From Chloroflexota bacterium (GTDB taxonomy: Bacteria; Chloroflexota; Dormibacteria; Dormibacterales; Dormibacteraceae): DNA of 29,283 bases. The first letter of the stretch is position 1. Each line of letters starts with the position of its first letter. A program made the translations under genes and the position numbers. The notes under the pieces are model-generated. The model did no database searches, was not told the origin of the DNA, and saw only the letters and a list, made by a program, of their open reading frames with translations. Location of the stretch: contig VBJR01000160.1 of the NCBI GenBank assembly GCA_005880175.1, forward strand, positions 1 through 29,283, read 5' to 3'. Below, piece after piece: positions 7,884 to 16,520 of this stretch.

Positions 7884-7942
7884 GAGCGATACCGGGAAAG
7901 TACGCACGTCAGTACCCGAACAGTTTCACGAGGGAGAAACAC

Positions 7943-7981
7943 GTGGTTGTACGCGTGGCGCGACGCACGCGCAGGGAATAG
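7943..7981 (+). CDS. Possible 12-residue upstream ORF (Arg-rich)
   Basis: GTG 7943 follows GAGGGAG (7930-7936) after 6 nt and reads VVVRVARRTRRE before TAG at 7979-7981. It is in the same frame as the next gene and ends 9 nt before its ATG. It may be a leader peptide coupling translation to that gene. Alternatively it is the gene's original start, cut off by a stop codon. Confidence 0.25.
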   Translation: MVVRVARRTRRE

Positions 7982-7990
7982 CGTGCACAT

Positions 7991-8734
7991 ATGGTCGCCC
8001 CAGCCGTCGCGCTCGTCGACCGGTCCGCCACCCCGCTGAGCCCATCGAGCATGGCCCACGTGACGCACGCACTGCAGACGCAGGTGGACCGTGACTTCGG
8101 GCCGGCCTGGGGAGCGCGGGCTCGGGTGACCGCCGGCACCGCGGAGGGCGTGCCGCCGGGAGCGTGGCCGATGTACCTCGTGGACTCCCCGGACGCGGGG
8201 TACGGCATCCACCTCGACGAGTGCGGCACGCCCTTCGCGGAGATCGGCGCGGGCGAGGGCTGGACGCTCGGCGCCAGCCACCTGCTGTTGGAGCTGATCG
8301 CCGACCCGTTCGGCGACCGGCTGATGGACGGCCCCGGATTCGGGTCCTGCTTCACGCGGCGCCGCGTGAGGTACCTGGTCGAGGTCTGCGAGCCCTGCCG
8401 CACGTTCCACTACGTCATCGACGGCGTCGAGGTGTCCGACTTCGTCACGCCTGACTACTACCGAACCGACGGAACTGCGGTGGACTTCCTGCGGCTGCTG
8501 CGCCGGCCGCTCGAGGTGCGGCCCGGCTGCTCGCTGGCCTGGCAGGACCCCGACGACCGGCACTGGCACCAGATGCGCGGCGACGGGGCGCTCGCCAGGA
8601 GCCTGGTCCCGGTGGATCCTCGCCACCGGGCCCGCCAGGACCGCGAGGACGCGTTCCCGGAGGACGCCGACCGGCACGCGCAGCTCGGCGCCCGCGGCTG
8701 GTCAGCCGGCCGCCGACGTCGAGCGCACGCCTAG
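7991..8734 (+). CDS. Uncharacterised protein, zincin-like family with degenerate motif
   Basis: This 247-residue protein is not clearly recognised. ALQTQVDRDFGPAWG, GYGIHLDECGTPFAEIGAG, then SHLLLELIADPFGDRLMD, and VRYLVEVCEPC with VSDFVTPDYY resemble a family I recall in actinobacteria whose central motif reads SHExLEMxADPFG, like an HExxH/E metalloprotease helix. Here the Glu after His is Leu, so catalysis by that helix is doubtful. The C-terminal 45 residues are Arg/Asp-rich and probably disordered. The start is ATG 7991; the only strong ribosome site (7930-7936) serves the in-frame GTG 7943, which hits a stop. ATG 8051 is a later alternative. The last 33 nt overlap the end of the convergent kinase gene. 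Confidence 0.6.
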   Translation: MVAPAVALVDRSATPLSPSSMAHVTHALQTQVDRDFGPAWGARARVTAGTAEGVPPGAWPMYLVDSPDAGYGIHLDECGTPFAEIGAGEGWTLGASHLLLELIADPFGDRLMDGPGFGSCFTRRRVRYLVEVCEPCRTFHYVIDGVEVSDFVTPDYYRTDGTAVDFLRLLRRPLEVRPGCSLAWQDPDDRHWHQMRGDGALARSLVPVDPRHRARQDREDAFPEDADRHAQLGARGWSAGRRRRAHA

Positions 8735-10795
8735 CCTGGCCGCGCCCGCGGCCGGGAGGGGTCCGGCAAACGGTTGGAGGGTGAGCTTGAGACTGTGCGA
8801 GATAGCGCGGAACAGACCGGCGCCGCCTCGCGGGATGGGGACCCTGGAGAACAGGATGATCACGTAGAGGTCCATCGGGGCCAGGACGCCGCCGAACCCG
8901 AGGACCGACGCGATGCCGTACGGCCGGACGAACTCCGTCTGGTCCGGCACGTACGGGCTGCCGGCCGCGACCGGCACGTGGAACACGTTGCACGTCTTCT
9001 CGATCAGGTCCACGAAGAGCCCGGGGTCGCGGGTCCGGCGGAGGTCCACCCCCAGGTCCTGGACCAGGCGCGCCGCCATCGGCATCCAGCGGCCGCCCCG
9101 GGGCAGCGGGATGACGCGGTGCCGGGCCGAGCCCCGGACCGTGTTCCACTCCTGGCGGTCGCCCGCCGTGCCGATGAGGGCCAGGCACATCGTCGAGGCG
9201 TCGGGCTCCCGCCGGCCCAGGGCCGCGCGGGCCACCTCCTGGCGCTCGCCGTCGAGGCGCCCGTAGGGCAGCGCCCGGAACGCTCGGACCAGGGCGGTCG
9301 CGCGCTCACCCCCGTCCCCCACCTGCAGGTTGTCGTACAGGTGGCGCACGATGCGGCCGGCGGCCTGCTCCAGGCTCGCCGCCGACGCCCCCAGCCGGCG
9401 CAGCTCGGCGCTGCACTCGATCATGTCGCTCAGCCCGAACCGCGTCAGGTCGTACCCGGCCCGGTCCCGCCAGGCCGCCGCCCGCTGCCTCGGCACCACG
9501 CGCGGCAGCACCAGGTCGAACGCGCTGCCGACGCCGGGCTGCGACTCGACCGCGATGTCGCCGCCGTGCAGCAGCGCCAGCTCGCGGCACAGGTACAGGC
9601 CCAGGCCGGTGCCCGGGATGCTGCTGTTGACGTCCGTCACGATCCGGCCGAACCGCGTGAACAGCGTGGGCAGGTCCGCCTCGGCGATGCCCAGGCCGCG
9701 GTCCAGCACCCGGACGACGGCCGCCGACCGCTCGCCGCCGACGCTGCACCGGATGGGGCCGCCCTCCGGCGAGTACTTGATCGCGTTCTCGATCAGGTTC
9801 GACACCACCGTGGTCAGGCGCAGGCGGTCGCCCATCACCAGCAGGGGCTCTGCCGCCACCTGCAGGGCCAGCGTCTGGCCGTCGCCGAGCAGGGCGCGCG
9901 CCGCGTCCGCGGCCTCGCGCGCGATCTCGCGCAGGTCCAGGCGCTCCAGCTTCAGCTCGATCCGGCCGTCCTCCAGGCGGGCGGTCTCCAGCATCTCGTC
10001 CACCAGGGTGGCGATCTGGTCGGTCTTGGCCGACAGGATCGGCCGCACCCGGGCCAGCTCCTCGGCACCGTTGATCGAGCCGTCCTCCAGCAGCGACAGG
10101 TAGCCGCGGATCACCGCCAGGGGGCCGCGCAGCTCGTGGGCAGCCAGGTTGAGGACGTTGCTCTTGATCTTCTCCAGCGCCGCCATCCGCTCCGCGTACT
10201 CGCGCAGCCTGACCGTCTGCTGGCGCTCGAAGTCGATCAGCCGGCCCGCCGCCTGGCGCTCCTGCCAGACCAGGCCCGCGGCCAGCGACGCGATCCGCGT
10301 CACCCAGACGTCGGACTCCGTGAAGCCGTTGGGCCGCCCCGAGTCGTACACGCCGAGCAGGCCGAGGTGCTGGTCGCCCACGCGCCAGGGCACCACCACC
10401 GCCTCGCGCACGCCCTCGACGTCCAGCCACGCGGCCCGGCGCGGCGGGTCGTCCCGGAACTTGCGGGCGACGTGCCAGATGGGGTCGCCGTGGACGATGT
10501 CCTGCACGACGTCGCCGGTCCCGCCCCCCGCGGGCACCGGGCGCAGGCGGCCCAGGACGTCCTCCGGGAAGCCGAACGCCTCGCGCTGGACGGCGATGGT
10601 GTCGTCCGGCCGCAGCGCCCAGAACGCGGCCCGCTCAGCCCCGGTGAGCTGGGCGACGGTCTGCGTCAGCGCGCCGAAGAAGTTGGCCAGGCTGGCGGAG
10701 CCGGAGATGTGCCGGGAGACGGCGAAGATCGCCTTCAACCCGCGGACCCACGCCTCGCGTAGCTGCTCGCCGTCGCCGTAAGGGACGTCCGCCAT
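8702..10795 (-). CDS. GAF-domain sensor histidine kinase with C-terminal sensor-like region
   Basis: This 697-residue cytoplasmic kinase has no membrane segment. An N-terminal GAF-like domain spans about residues 20-175 (AERAAFWALRPDD; VVPWRVGDQHLGLLGVYD). A short coiled helix leads to HisKA with phospho-acceptor H220 (NLAAHELRGPLAVIRGYL). The HATPase follows, with N box NLIENAIK (333-340), DRGLGI and GTGLGL (395-400). After the kinase core comes a ~230-residue region (about 447-676) with DMIECSAELRRLG, RIVRHLYDNL, CLALIGTAGDRQEWN, CNVFHVPVAAGSPYVPDQ and YGIASVLGFGG. I know this region as a sensor-like module of other kinases, so its place at the C-terminus is unusual. No partner regulator is adjacent. 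The start is ATG 10795, 33 nt after the siroheme synthase stop. Confidence 0.9.
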   Translation of the reverse strand: MADVPYGDGEQLREAWVRGLKAIFAVSRHISGSASLANFFGALTQTVAQLTGAERAAFWALRPDDTIAVQREAFGFPEDVLGRLRPVPAGGGTGDVVQDIVHGDPIWHVARKFRDDPPRRAAWLDVEGVREAVVVPWRVGDQHLGLLGVYDSGRPNGFTESDVWVTRIASLAAGLVWQERQAAGRLIDFERQQTVRLREYAERMAALEKIKSNVLNLAAHELRGPLAVIRGYLSLLEDGSINGAEELARVRPILSAKTDQIATLVDEMLETARLEDGRIELKLERLDLREIAREAADAARALLGDGQTLALQVAAEPLLVMGDRLRLTTVVSNLIENAIKYSPEGGPIRCSVGGERSAAVVRVLDRGLGIAEADLPTLFTRFGRIVTDVNSSIPGTGLGLYLCRELALLHGGDIAVESQPGVGSAFDLVLPRVVPRQRAAAWRDRAGYDLTRFGLSDMIECSAELRRLGASAASLEQAAGRIVRHLYDNLQVGDGGERATALVRAFRALPYGRLDGERQEVARAALGRREPDASTMCLALIGTAGDRQEWNTVRGSARHRVIPLPRGGRWMPMAARLVQDLGVDLRRTRDPGLFVDLIEKTCNVFHVPVAAGSPYVPDQTEFVRPYGIASVLGFGGVLAPMDLYVIILFSRVPIPRGGAGLFRAISHSLKLTLQPFAGPLPAAGAARLGVRSTSAAG

Positions 10796-10828
10796 GCGTG
10801 CTGAAGGGAATAGTTTGACCCATCGCGG

Positions 10829-12202
10829 CTAGCCGGTGGCTTCGCTCAGGCCCACCCGCGCGGCCACTGCGCACACCTCGCCGGCGATCAGCGTCGCCGG
10901 CGCCTCCAGCGCCGCGGCCGCGCTCGCCGCGGCTATGGTGCCCAGCTCGCCCCGCACCACGCGCTGGCGCCGCGTGCCCGCCGCCGAGACGACCGCCGCC
11001 GGCCGCGCCGGGCCCAGCACCCCCGCCAGCGCCGCGGCCGTCTCCGCCAGCCCCTCCAGCGCCATCAGGACCACCAGCGTGTCGGCGGCCGCCGCCAGCG
11101 CGGCCAGGTCCGGCGAGACGCCGCCGCGCCCCCTCGCCGTGGCGAACGCGACCGAGCTGGCCACGCCGCGCAGCGTCAGCGGGATGCCGGCCAGCGTCGC
11201 GGCCGCCGTCGCCGAGCTGACTCCCGGCACCAGCCGCACCTCGACGCCGGCGTCCGTCAGCGCCGCCAGCTCCTCGCCGCCCCGGCCGAAGACGAACGGG
11301 TCGCCGCCCTTGAGCCGGACCACCTCCTCGCCCGCGGCGGCCGCCTCCAGCAGCAGCGCGTTGATCCGTTCCTGCGGCACGCGCTGGCCGCCGGCTCGCT
11401 TGCCCACGTCCACCAGCCGGGCCCGGGGCCGGGCCAGCGCCAGCACCTCGGGGTTCACCAGCGCGTCGTGCAGCACGACGTCCGCGGTGGCCAGCGCCTC
11501 GCGGGCGGCCAGCGTCAGCAGGTCCGCCTCGCCCGGGCCGGCGCCCACCAGCCAGACCCGGCCCGGCCGCGGCCCGCTCACGATCCGCTCCGCCAGCGCG
11601 GCCGCCGCTTCGGCGTCGCCGTCGCGGAGCAGCCGGCGCACGTCCGAGCGGAGGAGCCCCCGGTAGACCGCCTCCTGCTCGGGCAGCGGCACGCCCTCGG
11701 CGCGCAGGCGCCGGCGCACCTCGCCCACCAGGCGGACGAACGGCTCCCACTCCGCGCCCAGGTCGCGCTCGAGGCGGCGGCGCAGCGTGGAGGCCAGGAA
11801 GGGGCTCTCGCCGGAGGTGGACACGGCCACCTGCAGCGGACCCCGGCGCACGATCGCGGGCGCGATCCAGTCGCAGAGCTGGGCCCGGTCCACCACGTTG
11901 AGGAGGACCCGGGCCTCGGCCGCCTCACGCCGGCTGGCCGCGTTGATCTCGTCGCTGCCGCTGGCGTCGATCGCCAGCCAGGCGCCGGCCAGGTCGCCCG
12001 GGCGGTAGTCGCGCTCGACCAGCGTCAGCCGGCCGGCCGCGGCCGCCTGACGCAGCCCTGCCTCGGGCTCGGCCGCGACCACGGAGACGCGGGCGCCGGC
12101 CAGCAGCAGCCCCTGCGCCTTCTCGGCGGCCAGCGCGCCGCCGCCGAGGACGACGCAGGGGCGGTCCTCCAGGTCCAGGGAAACCGGGAAATAGCGCGTC
12201 AA
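10829..12202 (-). CDS. cysG: Siroheme synthase (bifunctional precorrin-2 dehydrogenase/ferrochelatase and uroporphyrinogen-III methyltransferase)
   Basis: This 457-residue protein has the same length as E. coli CysG and makes siroheme, the prosthetic group of the sulfite reductase encoded upstream. The N-terminal half is the NAD-dependent precorrin-2 dehydrogenase/ferrochelatase: [20 protein letters not shown] (18-37), [17 protein letters not shown], then [20 protein letters not shown]. The C-terminal half, from about residue 213, is the SAM-dependent methyltransferase: [68 protein letters not shown]. Both halves look complete. The start is TTG 12202, overlapping the sat TGA as TTGA. The longer frame upstream is a shadow of sat. 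It is the last gene of the sulfate operon. Confidence 0.93.
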   Translation of the reverse strand: MTRYFPVSLDLEDRPCVVLGGGALAAEKAQGLLLAGARVSVVAAEPEAGLRQAAAAGRLTLVERDYRPGDLAGAWLAIDASGSDEINAASRREAAEARVLLNVVDRAQLCDWIAPAIVRRGPLQVAVSTSGESPFLASTLRRRLERDLGAEWEPFVRLVGEVRRRLRAEGVPLPEQEAVYRGLLRSDVRRLLRDGDAEAAAALAERIVSGPRPGRVWLVGAGPGEADLLTLAAREALATADVVLHDALVNPEVLALARPRARLVDVGKRAGGQRVPQERINALLLEAAAAGEEVVRLKGGDPFVFGRGGEELAALTDAGVEVRLVPGVSSATAAATLAGIPLTLRGVASSVAFATARGRGGVSPDLAALAAAADTLVVLMALEGLAETAAALAGVLGPARPAAVVSAAGTRRQRVVRGELGTIAAASAAAALEAPATLIAGEVCAVAARVGLSEATG

Positions 12203-13793
12203 ACCGAGCTGGGAGCGCCCTCCGCCTGTGCCGCGCGGAGCACGTCGGCCACCTCCGGGCGCGTGAACTCGGGCGGCAGCGGCTCGCCGGCCGCGAGGAG
12301 CTGGCGCACACGGGTGCCGCTCAGCGTCGCACGGTCCTCGGCGGGGTGCGGGCACGTGCGCGTCGAGGCCATGTTGTTGCACTTCCGGCACCAGAAGGCG
12401 TGCTCGAAGCGCAGGATCTCGATGCCCAGCTCGGCCGGGACGTACTCGTCGAAGATCCGATGCGCAGCATACGTGTCGTAGTAACTGCCCACCCCGGCGT
12501 GGTCGCGACCGACGATGAAGTGGGTGCAGCCGTAGTTGCGCCGCACGTCCGCTCGGCCGGGTAGTAGTCGCGGAGCAGCACCTCGTAGCACCGCATCCGC
12601 GTCTCGGCCGGGATGTCGTCGCTCTTGGTCTCGCCGATCAGCGGGTGGAGCAGCAGCCCGTCGATGTTCTCCAGCGCCACTTTCTGCAGGTACTCGTGCG
12701 CCCGGTGGACCGGGTTGCGGGTCTGGAAGCCGACCATCGTGCGCCAGCCGCGCTGCGCGCGCGCCTCGCGCACCTGCCGCGGCGTCAGGTCGTACTGGCC
12801 CAGGCCGTCGGGCGTGAACGCGGTCACGGGCCCGGCGAGCGCGTGGGTGCCGGCCTGGCGCAGGGCGGCCACGCCCGGGTGGGCGTCGTCGGGCGTGCCG
12901 TACACGCACTCCGCCTCCTGGTCGGCCGGGGCCTCGAACGCCTCCTCGACGTCCAGGACGCCCACCGGCCGGCCCTCGTGGTACAGCGCGACCCGGCCCC
13001 GCGTCGCCGCCCCGGCGGCGTCCACGCGCAGCACGACGGGCACGCCGAGGGGCGAGCCGCCGGCCAGGCGCGCGGTCTCCACGACCGACCGGTAGTCCTC
13101 CGCGCCCAGGAAGCCGTCCAGCGGCGTGAGCGCGCCCGAGCCGAGCATGAACACGTCCGCCGCCGTCCGCGCGTCCACCCCCAGCCGGGGCAGGACGCGG
13201 GCCTCCGCCTGCGCCGCCGCCTGCTCGTCGCCGCGGAGCAGGCGGTCCCGGAACGGCGTCCGGACCAGCCCCCGGCGCTCGAGGTGGCGCACCACGGCGG
13301 CCACGGACTCGGCCGGGGTCTGCCGCTCGCTGTCCACCATCACCTCGGGCCGGAGCGGCTCCTCGTAGGGGTCGCTCACGCCCGTGAAGTTCGGGATCTC
13401 GCCCGCGATCGCCCGCCTGTACAGGCCCTTCACGTCGCGGCGGACCAGCTCGTCCAGCGAGCAGCGCACGAACACCTCGACGAAGTTCGGCGTCTGGGCC
13501 CGGATCTCGTCCCGGATCTCACGGTACGGCGAGATGGCGGCCGTGATGGCCACGCCGCCGTTCCGGGCCAGCAGCCGGGCGACGTAGCCGATGCGGCGGA
13601 TGTTGGTGTCGCGGTCCTCCTTCGAGAAGCCGAGGCCCTTGGACAGGTTCGTGCGCACCTCGTCGCCGTCCAGCACCTCGGCCGGCCGGCCGCGCTCCGC
13701 CAGCTCCGCCTGCAGCAGGCTCGCGATCGTGGACTTGCCGGCCCCGGACAGGCCGGTCAGCCAGACGACGAAGCCCGATCGGTCATCACTCAA
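12199..13793 (-). pseudogene. cysC-sat: APS kinase-ATP sulfurylase fusion with frameshift and deletion in the sulfurylase domain
   Basis: The N-terminal ~185 residues are a full APS kinase: P-loop GLSGAGKST (14-22), [30 protein letters not shown] and a [16 protein letters not shown] lid. The rest is ATP sulfurylase: [51 protein letters not shown]. At about 12545-12549 the frame changes, and [20 protein letters not shown] and [17 protein letters not shown] (a Zn-binding Cys set) continue in another frame to the TGA at 12199. The usual block between these, about 22-25 residues with MRYAGPREA, is missing. So the sulfurylase is broken, or the assembly lost about 70 nt. The proposed start is TTG 13793, 5-8 nt after AGAGGGAGAG and just behind the cysH stop; GTG 13817 is an alternative. 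Confidence 0.85.
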
Positions 13794-13797
13794 CGAT

Positions 13798-14535
13798 TCA
13801 GCTCTCCCTCTTGGCACGCACGAGACCGTGCTCGGTCAGGTGCAGGCCGCACTCCTTGGTGTCCGACTGCTCCCACCACCAGCGGCCCGCGCGCTCGTCC
13901 TCGCCGGGCTCGATGGGCCGCGTGCAGGGCGCGCAGCCGATGGATGCGTAGCCGCGCTCGTACAGCGCGTGGTAGTCGAGCCCGTGCTCGCGGATGTACG
14001 CCCAGACCTCGTCCCGGCGCCACCCCACGAGCGGGGCGATCTTCGCGATGCCGCCGTGGGCGGCGTCCGCCTGCACCACAGGCGTGCGTCGCCGGCTGGC
14101 CGACTGGTCCCGGCGCAGGCCGGTCACCCAGGCGTCGAAGCCCTCCAGGGCCCGGGTCAGGGGCCGTACCTTGCGCACGTCGCAGCAGCGCTCGCGGAGC
14201 TCCACCGAGCGGCGGAACAGGTTGGGGCCGTCCGCCCCGACGAGCTCCGCGACCTCGCCCGGATCCGGGACCTCGACGTGCAGGCGGATCGGGTACCGCT
14301 GCTGCACGCGGTCGATGAGCTCCTGGGTCTCCTCGGGCAGCCGGCCGGTATCGAGCGTGATCACCTCGGGCCGGTCCACGATACCGGCCGCCATGTGTAT
14401 CAGCACGGACGACTCGGCCTGGAAGCTGGCCACGATCGCCACCCGGCGGAACGTGCCGTAGGCCCACTCCAGGACCTCCTCGGGGCTCCGGTCGTCCTCG
14501 TCGTCGACGATCAGCTCGCGGGCCAGCGCGCTCAT
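13798..14535 (-). CDS. cysH: Iron-sulfur APS/PAPS reductase
   Basis: This 245-residue thioredoxin- or glutaredoxin-dependent enzyme reduces adenylylsulfate (or PAPS) to sulfite. Visible are the P-loop-like [27 protein letters not shown], the paired cysteines RCCDVRKV (C117, C118) and GCAPC (C201, C204) that hold a [4Fe-4S] cluster, and the C-terminal KECGLH with catalytic C229. The cluster ligands indicate APS reductase as the preferred activity, although an APS kinase is encoded next to it. The start is ATG 14535, overlapping the sulfite reductase stop as ATGA, with AAGGAG 7 nt upstream. The gene is intact and of normal length. Confidence 0.93.
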   Translation of the reverse strand: MSALARELIVDDEDDRSPEEVLEWAYGTFRRVAIVASFQAESSVLIHMAAGIVDRPEVITLDTGRLPEETQELIDRVQQRYPIRLHVEVPDPGEVAELVGADGPNLFRRSVELRERCCDVRKVRPLTRALEGFDAWVTGLRRDQSASRRRTPVVQADAAHGGIAKIAPLVGWRRDEVWAYIREHGLDYHALYERGYASIGCAPCTRPIEPGEDERAGRWWWEQSDTKECGLHLTEHGLVRAKRES

Positions 14536-16247
14536 GCTGTAGCTCCTTCCGCCTGGAACCGTTCGATCAGGGCGCCGACGCCGACCCGGTCGCACCAGTC
14601 GCCGAACCCCTCGGCGGCCGTTCGCTCGGCCGCGAAGGCGGCCAGCGGGCCGCGCAGGAGCCCGGGGATCTCGTCGATGGGCACGTTGTGGGCGAACAGC
14701 GTGTTCAGCCGCGTGCCCACGAAGTCGCCGCCGAGGAAGACGTCGTACTTGCCGAGCGTGGTGCCGACGAAGCCCACGTCGCCCAGGTAGGGCCGGGCGC
14801 AGCCGTTGGGGCAGCCGGTCATCCGGAAGCTGATCCGCTCGTCCGCGAGCCCCAGCTCGGCCACCAGCCCCTCGATCCGCCGGCTGAGGTCCGGCAGGAC
14901 GCGCTCGGACTCGGCGACGGCCAGGCCGCACGTCGGGGTCGCCGGGCACGCCATCGAGTTGCGCACGGTCTGCGAGATCTGCTCGGTCAGGGTCACGCCG
15001 TGGTCCGTCAGGAGGCGCTCGATCGCACTCCGTTCCCGCGGCTCCACGTCCGCGACGATCAGGTTCTGCTGGGCCGTCATCCAGAGGACGGGCCGGTGCT
15101 CCTCGACCAGGCGGCGCAGGGCGGTCTTCATCCGCGCGTCGCCGGTGTCCTGCACCCGCCCGTTCTCGACGTAGAGGCCGTAGAACAGCCGGCCGTCGCC
15201 CTGCTCGTGCCAGCCCAGGTGGTCGTCGAGCGGCTCCCAGCGCAGCGGCCGGGGCGGGGCCAGCTCGAAGGGGACCCGGGCCTGGACCTGCTCGCGGAAC
15301 CAGGGCAGGCCCCGCGCCGCGAGCACGTACTTGAGGCGGGCGTACCGGCGGTCGCTGCGGTTGCCGTAGTCCCGCTGCACCGCGATGACCGCCCGGGCGG
15401 TCTCGACCAGGTGCTCGGTGGCGACGTGGGCCATCGGCTGGCCGATGGCGGGGTACGTGTCCGGCTTGTTGTTGGTGCGGCCGAGGCCGCCGCCGACCAG
15501 GACCGTGAAGCCGTCCAGCCCGCCGTCCGGGCCGCGCATGGCCACCAGGCCGAGGTCGTCGGAGTACACGTCGATGCAGTTGTCGCCCTCGACCGCCAGG
15601 CCGACCTTGAACTTGCGGGGCAGGTAGCGCGTGCCGTACAGGTCATCGGGTTCGGGCGGCTCGTCGCCGGTCACCTGCTCGCCGTCCACCCAGATCTGGT
15701 GGTACGCCTTCGTGGTCGGGGTGAGGCGCTCGACCAGGCCGGGCAGCGCCGCGTGCAGGTCGGCGCGGAGCTTGTCGCGGATGGGCGCGGGGCAGCACAT
15801 CACGTTGCGGACCTGGTCGCCGCAGCCGCCGAGCGACGTCATCAGCGCCTCGTTGATCGCGTGGATCGAGCTCCAGAGGTCGCCCTTCAGCACGCCGTGG
15901 AGCTGGAAGTCCTGGCGCGTGGTGATCCGGATCGTCCCGTTGCCCCACTCGTCCGCGATGCGGTCGTGGGCCAGGTAGCCGGCGGGGTCCACGCGGCCCC
16001 CGGGGATCCGGGTGCGGACCATCATCTGGTAGTGGCGGTCGAGGCCGCGCTTGCGCGCCTCCTTGCGCTTGTCGCGGTCCTCCTGCTGGTAGACGCCATG
16101 GAACTTGAGCAGCTGCGCGTTCGCGCCGTCGAACGTCGGTGAGTCGTTGGCCAGGTCCTCCGAGATCGTGCCCCTGAGGGCCCGGCTGGCCTCCTTGACG
16201 CGCTCGACTTTCGAGGGCTCGGCATTGCATCCGCAGTTCAGGCACAT
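14532..16247 (-). CDS. sir: Ferredoxin-type sulfite reductase (siroheme, [4Fe-4S])
   Basis: This 571-residue enzyme reduces sulfite to sulfide with six electrons, presumably from ferredoxin. It has two nitrite/sulfite-reductase repeats: RIPGGRVDPAGYL, TTRQDFQLHGV, RNVMCCPAPI and GLGRTNNKP in the first half. The cluster ligands C-x5-C (C434, C440 in NSMACPATPTCGLA) and C-x3-C (C479, C483 in RMTGCPNGCARP) are all present. The first residues, MCLNCGC, form a small Cys cluster seen at the start of other short actinobacterial proteins (recollection). I chose ATG 16247 because GGAG (16257-16260) lies 9 nt upstream; ATG 16268 has no ribosome site. It heads the sulfate operon behind the Cys-rich leader. 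Nitrite reductase is the alternative, but the sulfur-gene context argues against it. Confidence 0.93.
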   Translation of the reverse strand: MCLNCGCNAEPSKVERVKEASRALRGTISEDLANDSPTFDGANAQLLKFHGVYQQEDRDKRKEARKRGLDRHYQMMVRTRIPGGRVDPAGYLAHDRIADEWGNGTIRITTRQDFQLHGVLKGDLWSSIHAINEALMTSLGGCGDQVRNVMCCPAPIRDKLRADLHAALPGLVERLTPTTKAYHQIWVDGEQVTGDEPPEPDDLYGTRYLPRKFKVGLAVEGDNCIDVYSDDLGLVAMRGPDGGLDGFTVLVGGGLGRTNNKPDTYPAIGQPMAHVATEHLVETARAVIAVQRDYGNRSDRRYARLKYVLAARGLPWFREQVQARVPFELAPPRPLRWEPLDDHLGWHEQGDGRLFYGLYVENGRVQDTGDARMKTALRRLVEEHRPVLWMTAQQNLIVADVEPRERSAIERLLTDHGVTLTEQISQTVRNSMACPATPTCGLAVAESERVLPDLSRRIEGLVAELGLADERISFRMTGCPNGCARPYLGDVGFVGTTLGKYDVFLGGDFVGTRLNTLFAHNVPIDEIPGLLRGPLAAFAAERTAAEGFGDWCDRVGVGALIERFQAEGATA

Positions 16248-16274
16248 GGGTTTGGGCTCCAAGATCATTCGCTG

Positions 16275-16354
16275 CCGCGACCGGATGATCGCGGTGGGGC
16301 GGCGAATCAGCGGGACCGCACGGGCCCCGAAAGCGCGCGCGGCTTAGCGCCGCG
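16275..16354 (-). promoter_or_regulatory. Hairpins between leader peptide and sulfite reductase, candidate attenuator
   Basis: The 116-nt gap from the leader stop (16364) to sir contains a 6-bp GC stem with a 5-nt loop (arms 16349-16354 and 16338-16343). A second 6-bp stem with an 8-nt loop (16289-16294 and 16275-16280) lies close to the sir ribosome site. Only TTT follows the first stem, so control of translation or Rho access is more likely than intrinsic termination. Confidence 0.35.
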
Positions 16355-16363
16355 GGCTAGCAG

Positions 16364-16447
16364 CTAGCGACAGCCGCAGCTGGCGCAGCGAAGGAAGTCG
16401 ATCACGCGCCGCCGCGTCAACAGCAGGCGTGGCCGGCGTTCGTGCAT
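16364..16447 (-). CDS. Cysteine-rich leader peptide of the sulfate-reduction operon
   Basis: This 27-codon ORF (ATG 16447 to TAG 16364) is too short for routine gene calls. It contains LLLTRRRVIDFLR followed by C-A-S-C-G-C-R and stop, so three of the last seven residues are Cys. The pattern LTRRxxID(x)xR..SCxC matches the short 'putative leader peptide' family I recall upstream of actinobacterial sulfur genes, where ribosome stalling at Cys codons reports cysteine shortage. A good promoter (16459-16487) puts the transcript start within about 5-9 nt of the ATG, so it is nearly leaderless. Sulfite reductase begins 116 nt further on. The regulatory role is inference; the ORF, its Cys-rich end and its position are direct. 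Confidence 0.75.
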   Translation of the reverse strand: MHERRPRLLLTRRRVIDFLRCASCGCR

Positions 16448-16458
16448 CGTGACTGTCG

Positions 16459-16487
16459 AGTCTATGGCTCCCTCGAAAGCCCTTCAA
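16459..16487 (-). promoter_or_regulatory. Promoter of the sulfate-reduction operon
   Basis: On the minus strand TTGAAG (16487-16482) and TAGACT (16464-16459) are separated by exactly 17 nt, a good sigma-70-type match for a GC-rich genome. The leader ATG follows 11 nt after the -10. Confidence 0.6.
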
Positions 16488-16520
16488 CCCGCGAGCGCGG
16501 TGGCCCATTCCACCAGCGGG

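Noticed and set aside
16247..16268. Longer start of sulfite reductase at ATG 16268
   Set aside because: No ribosome site; ATG 16247 has GGAG at proper distance and gives the MCLNCGC start.
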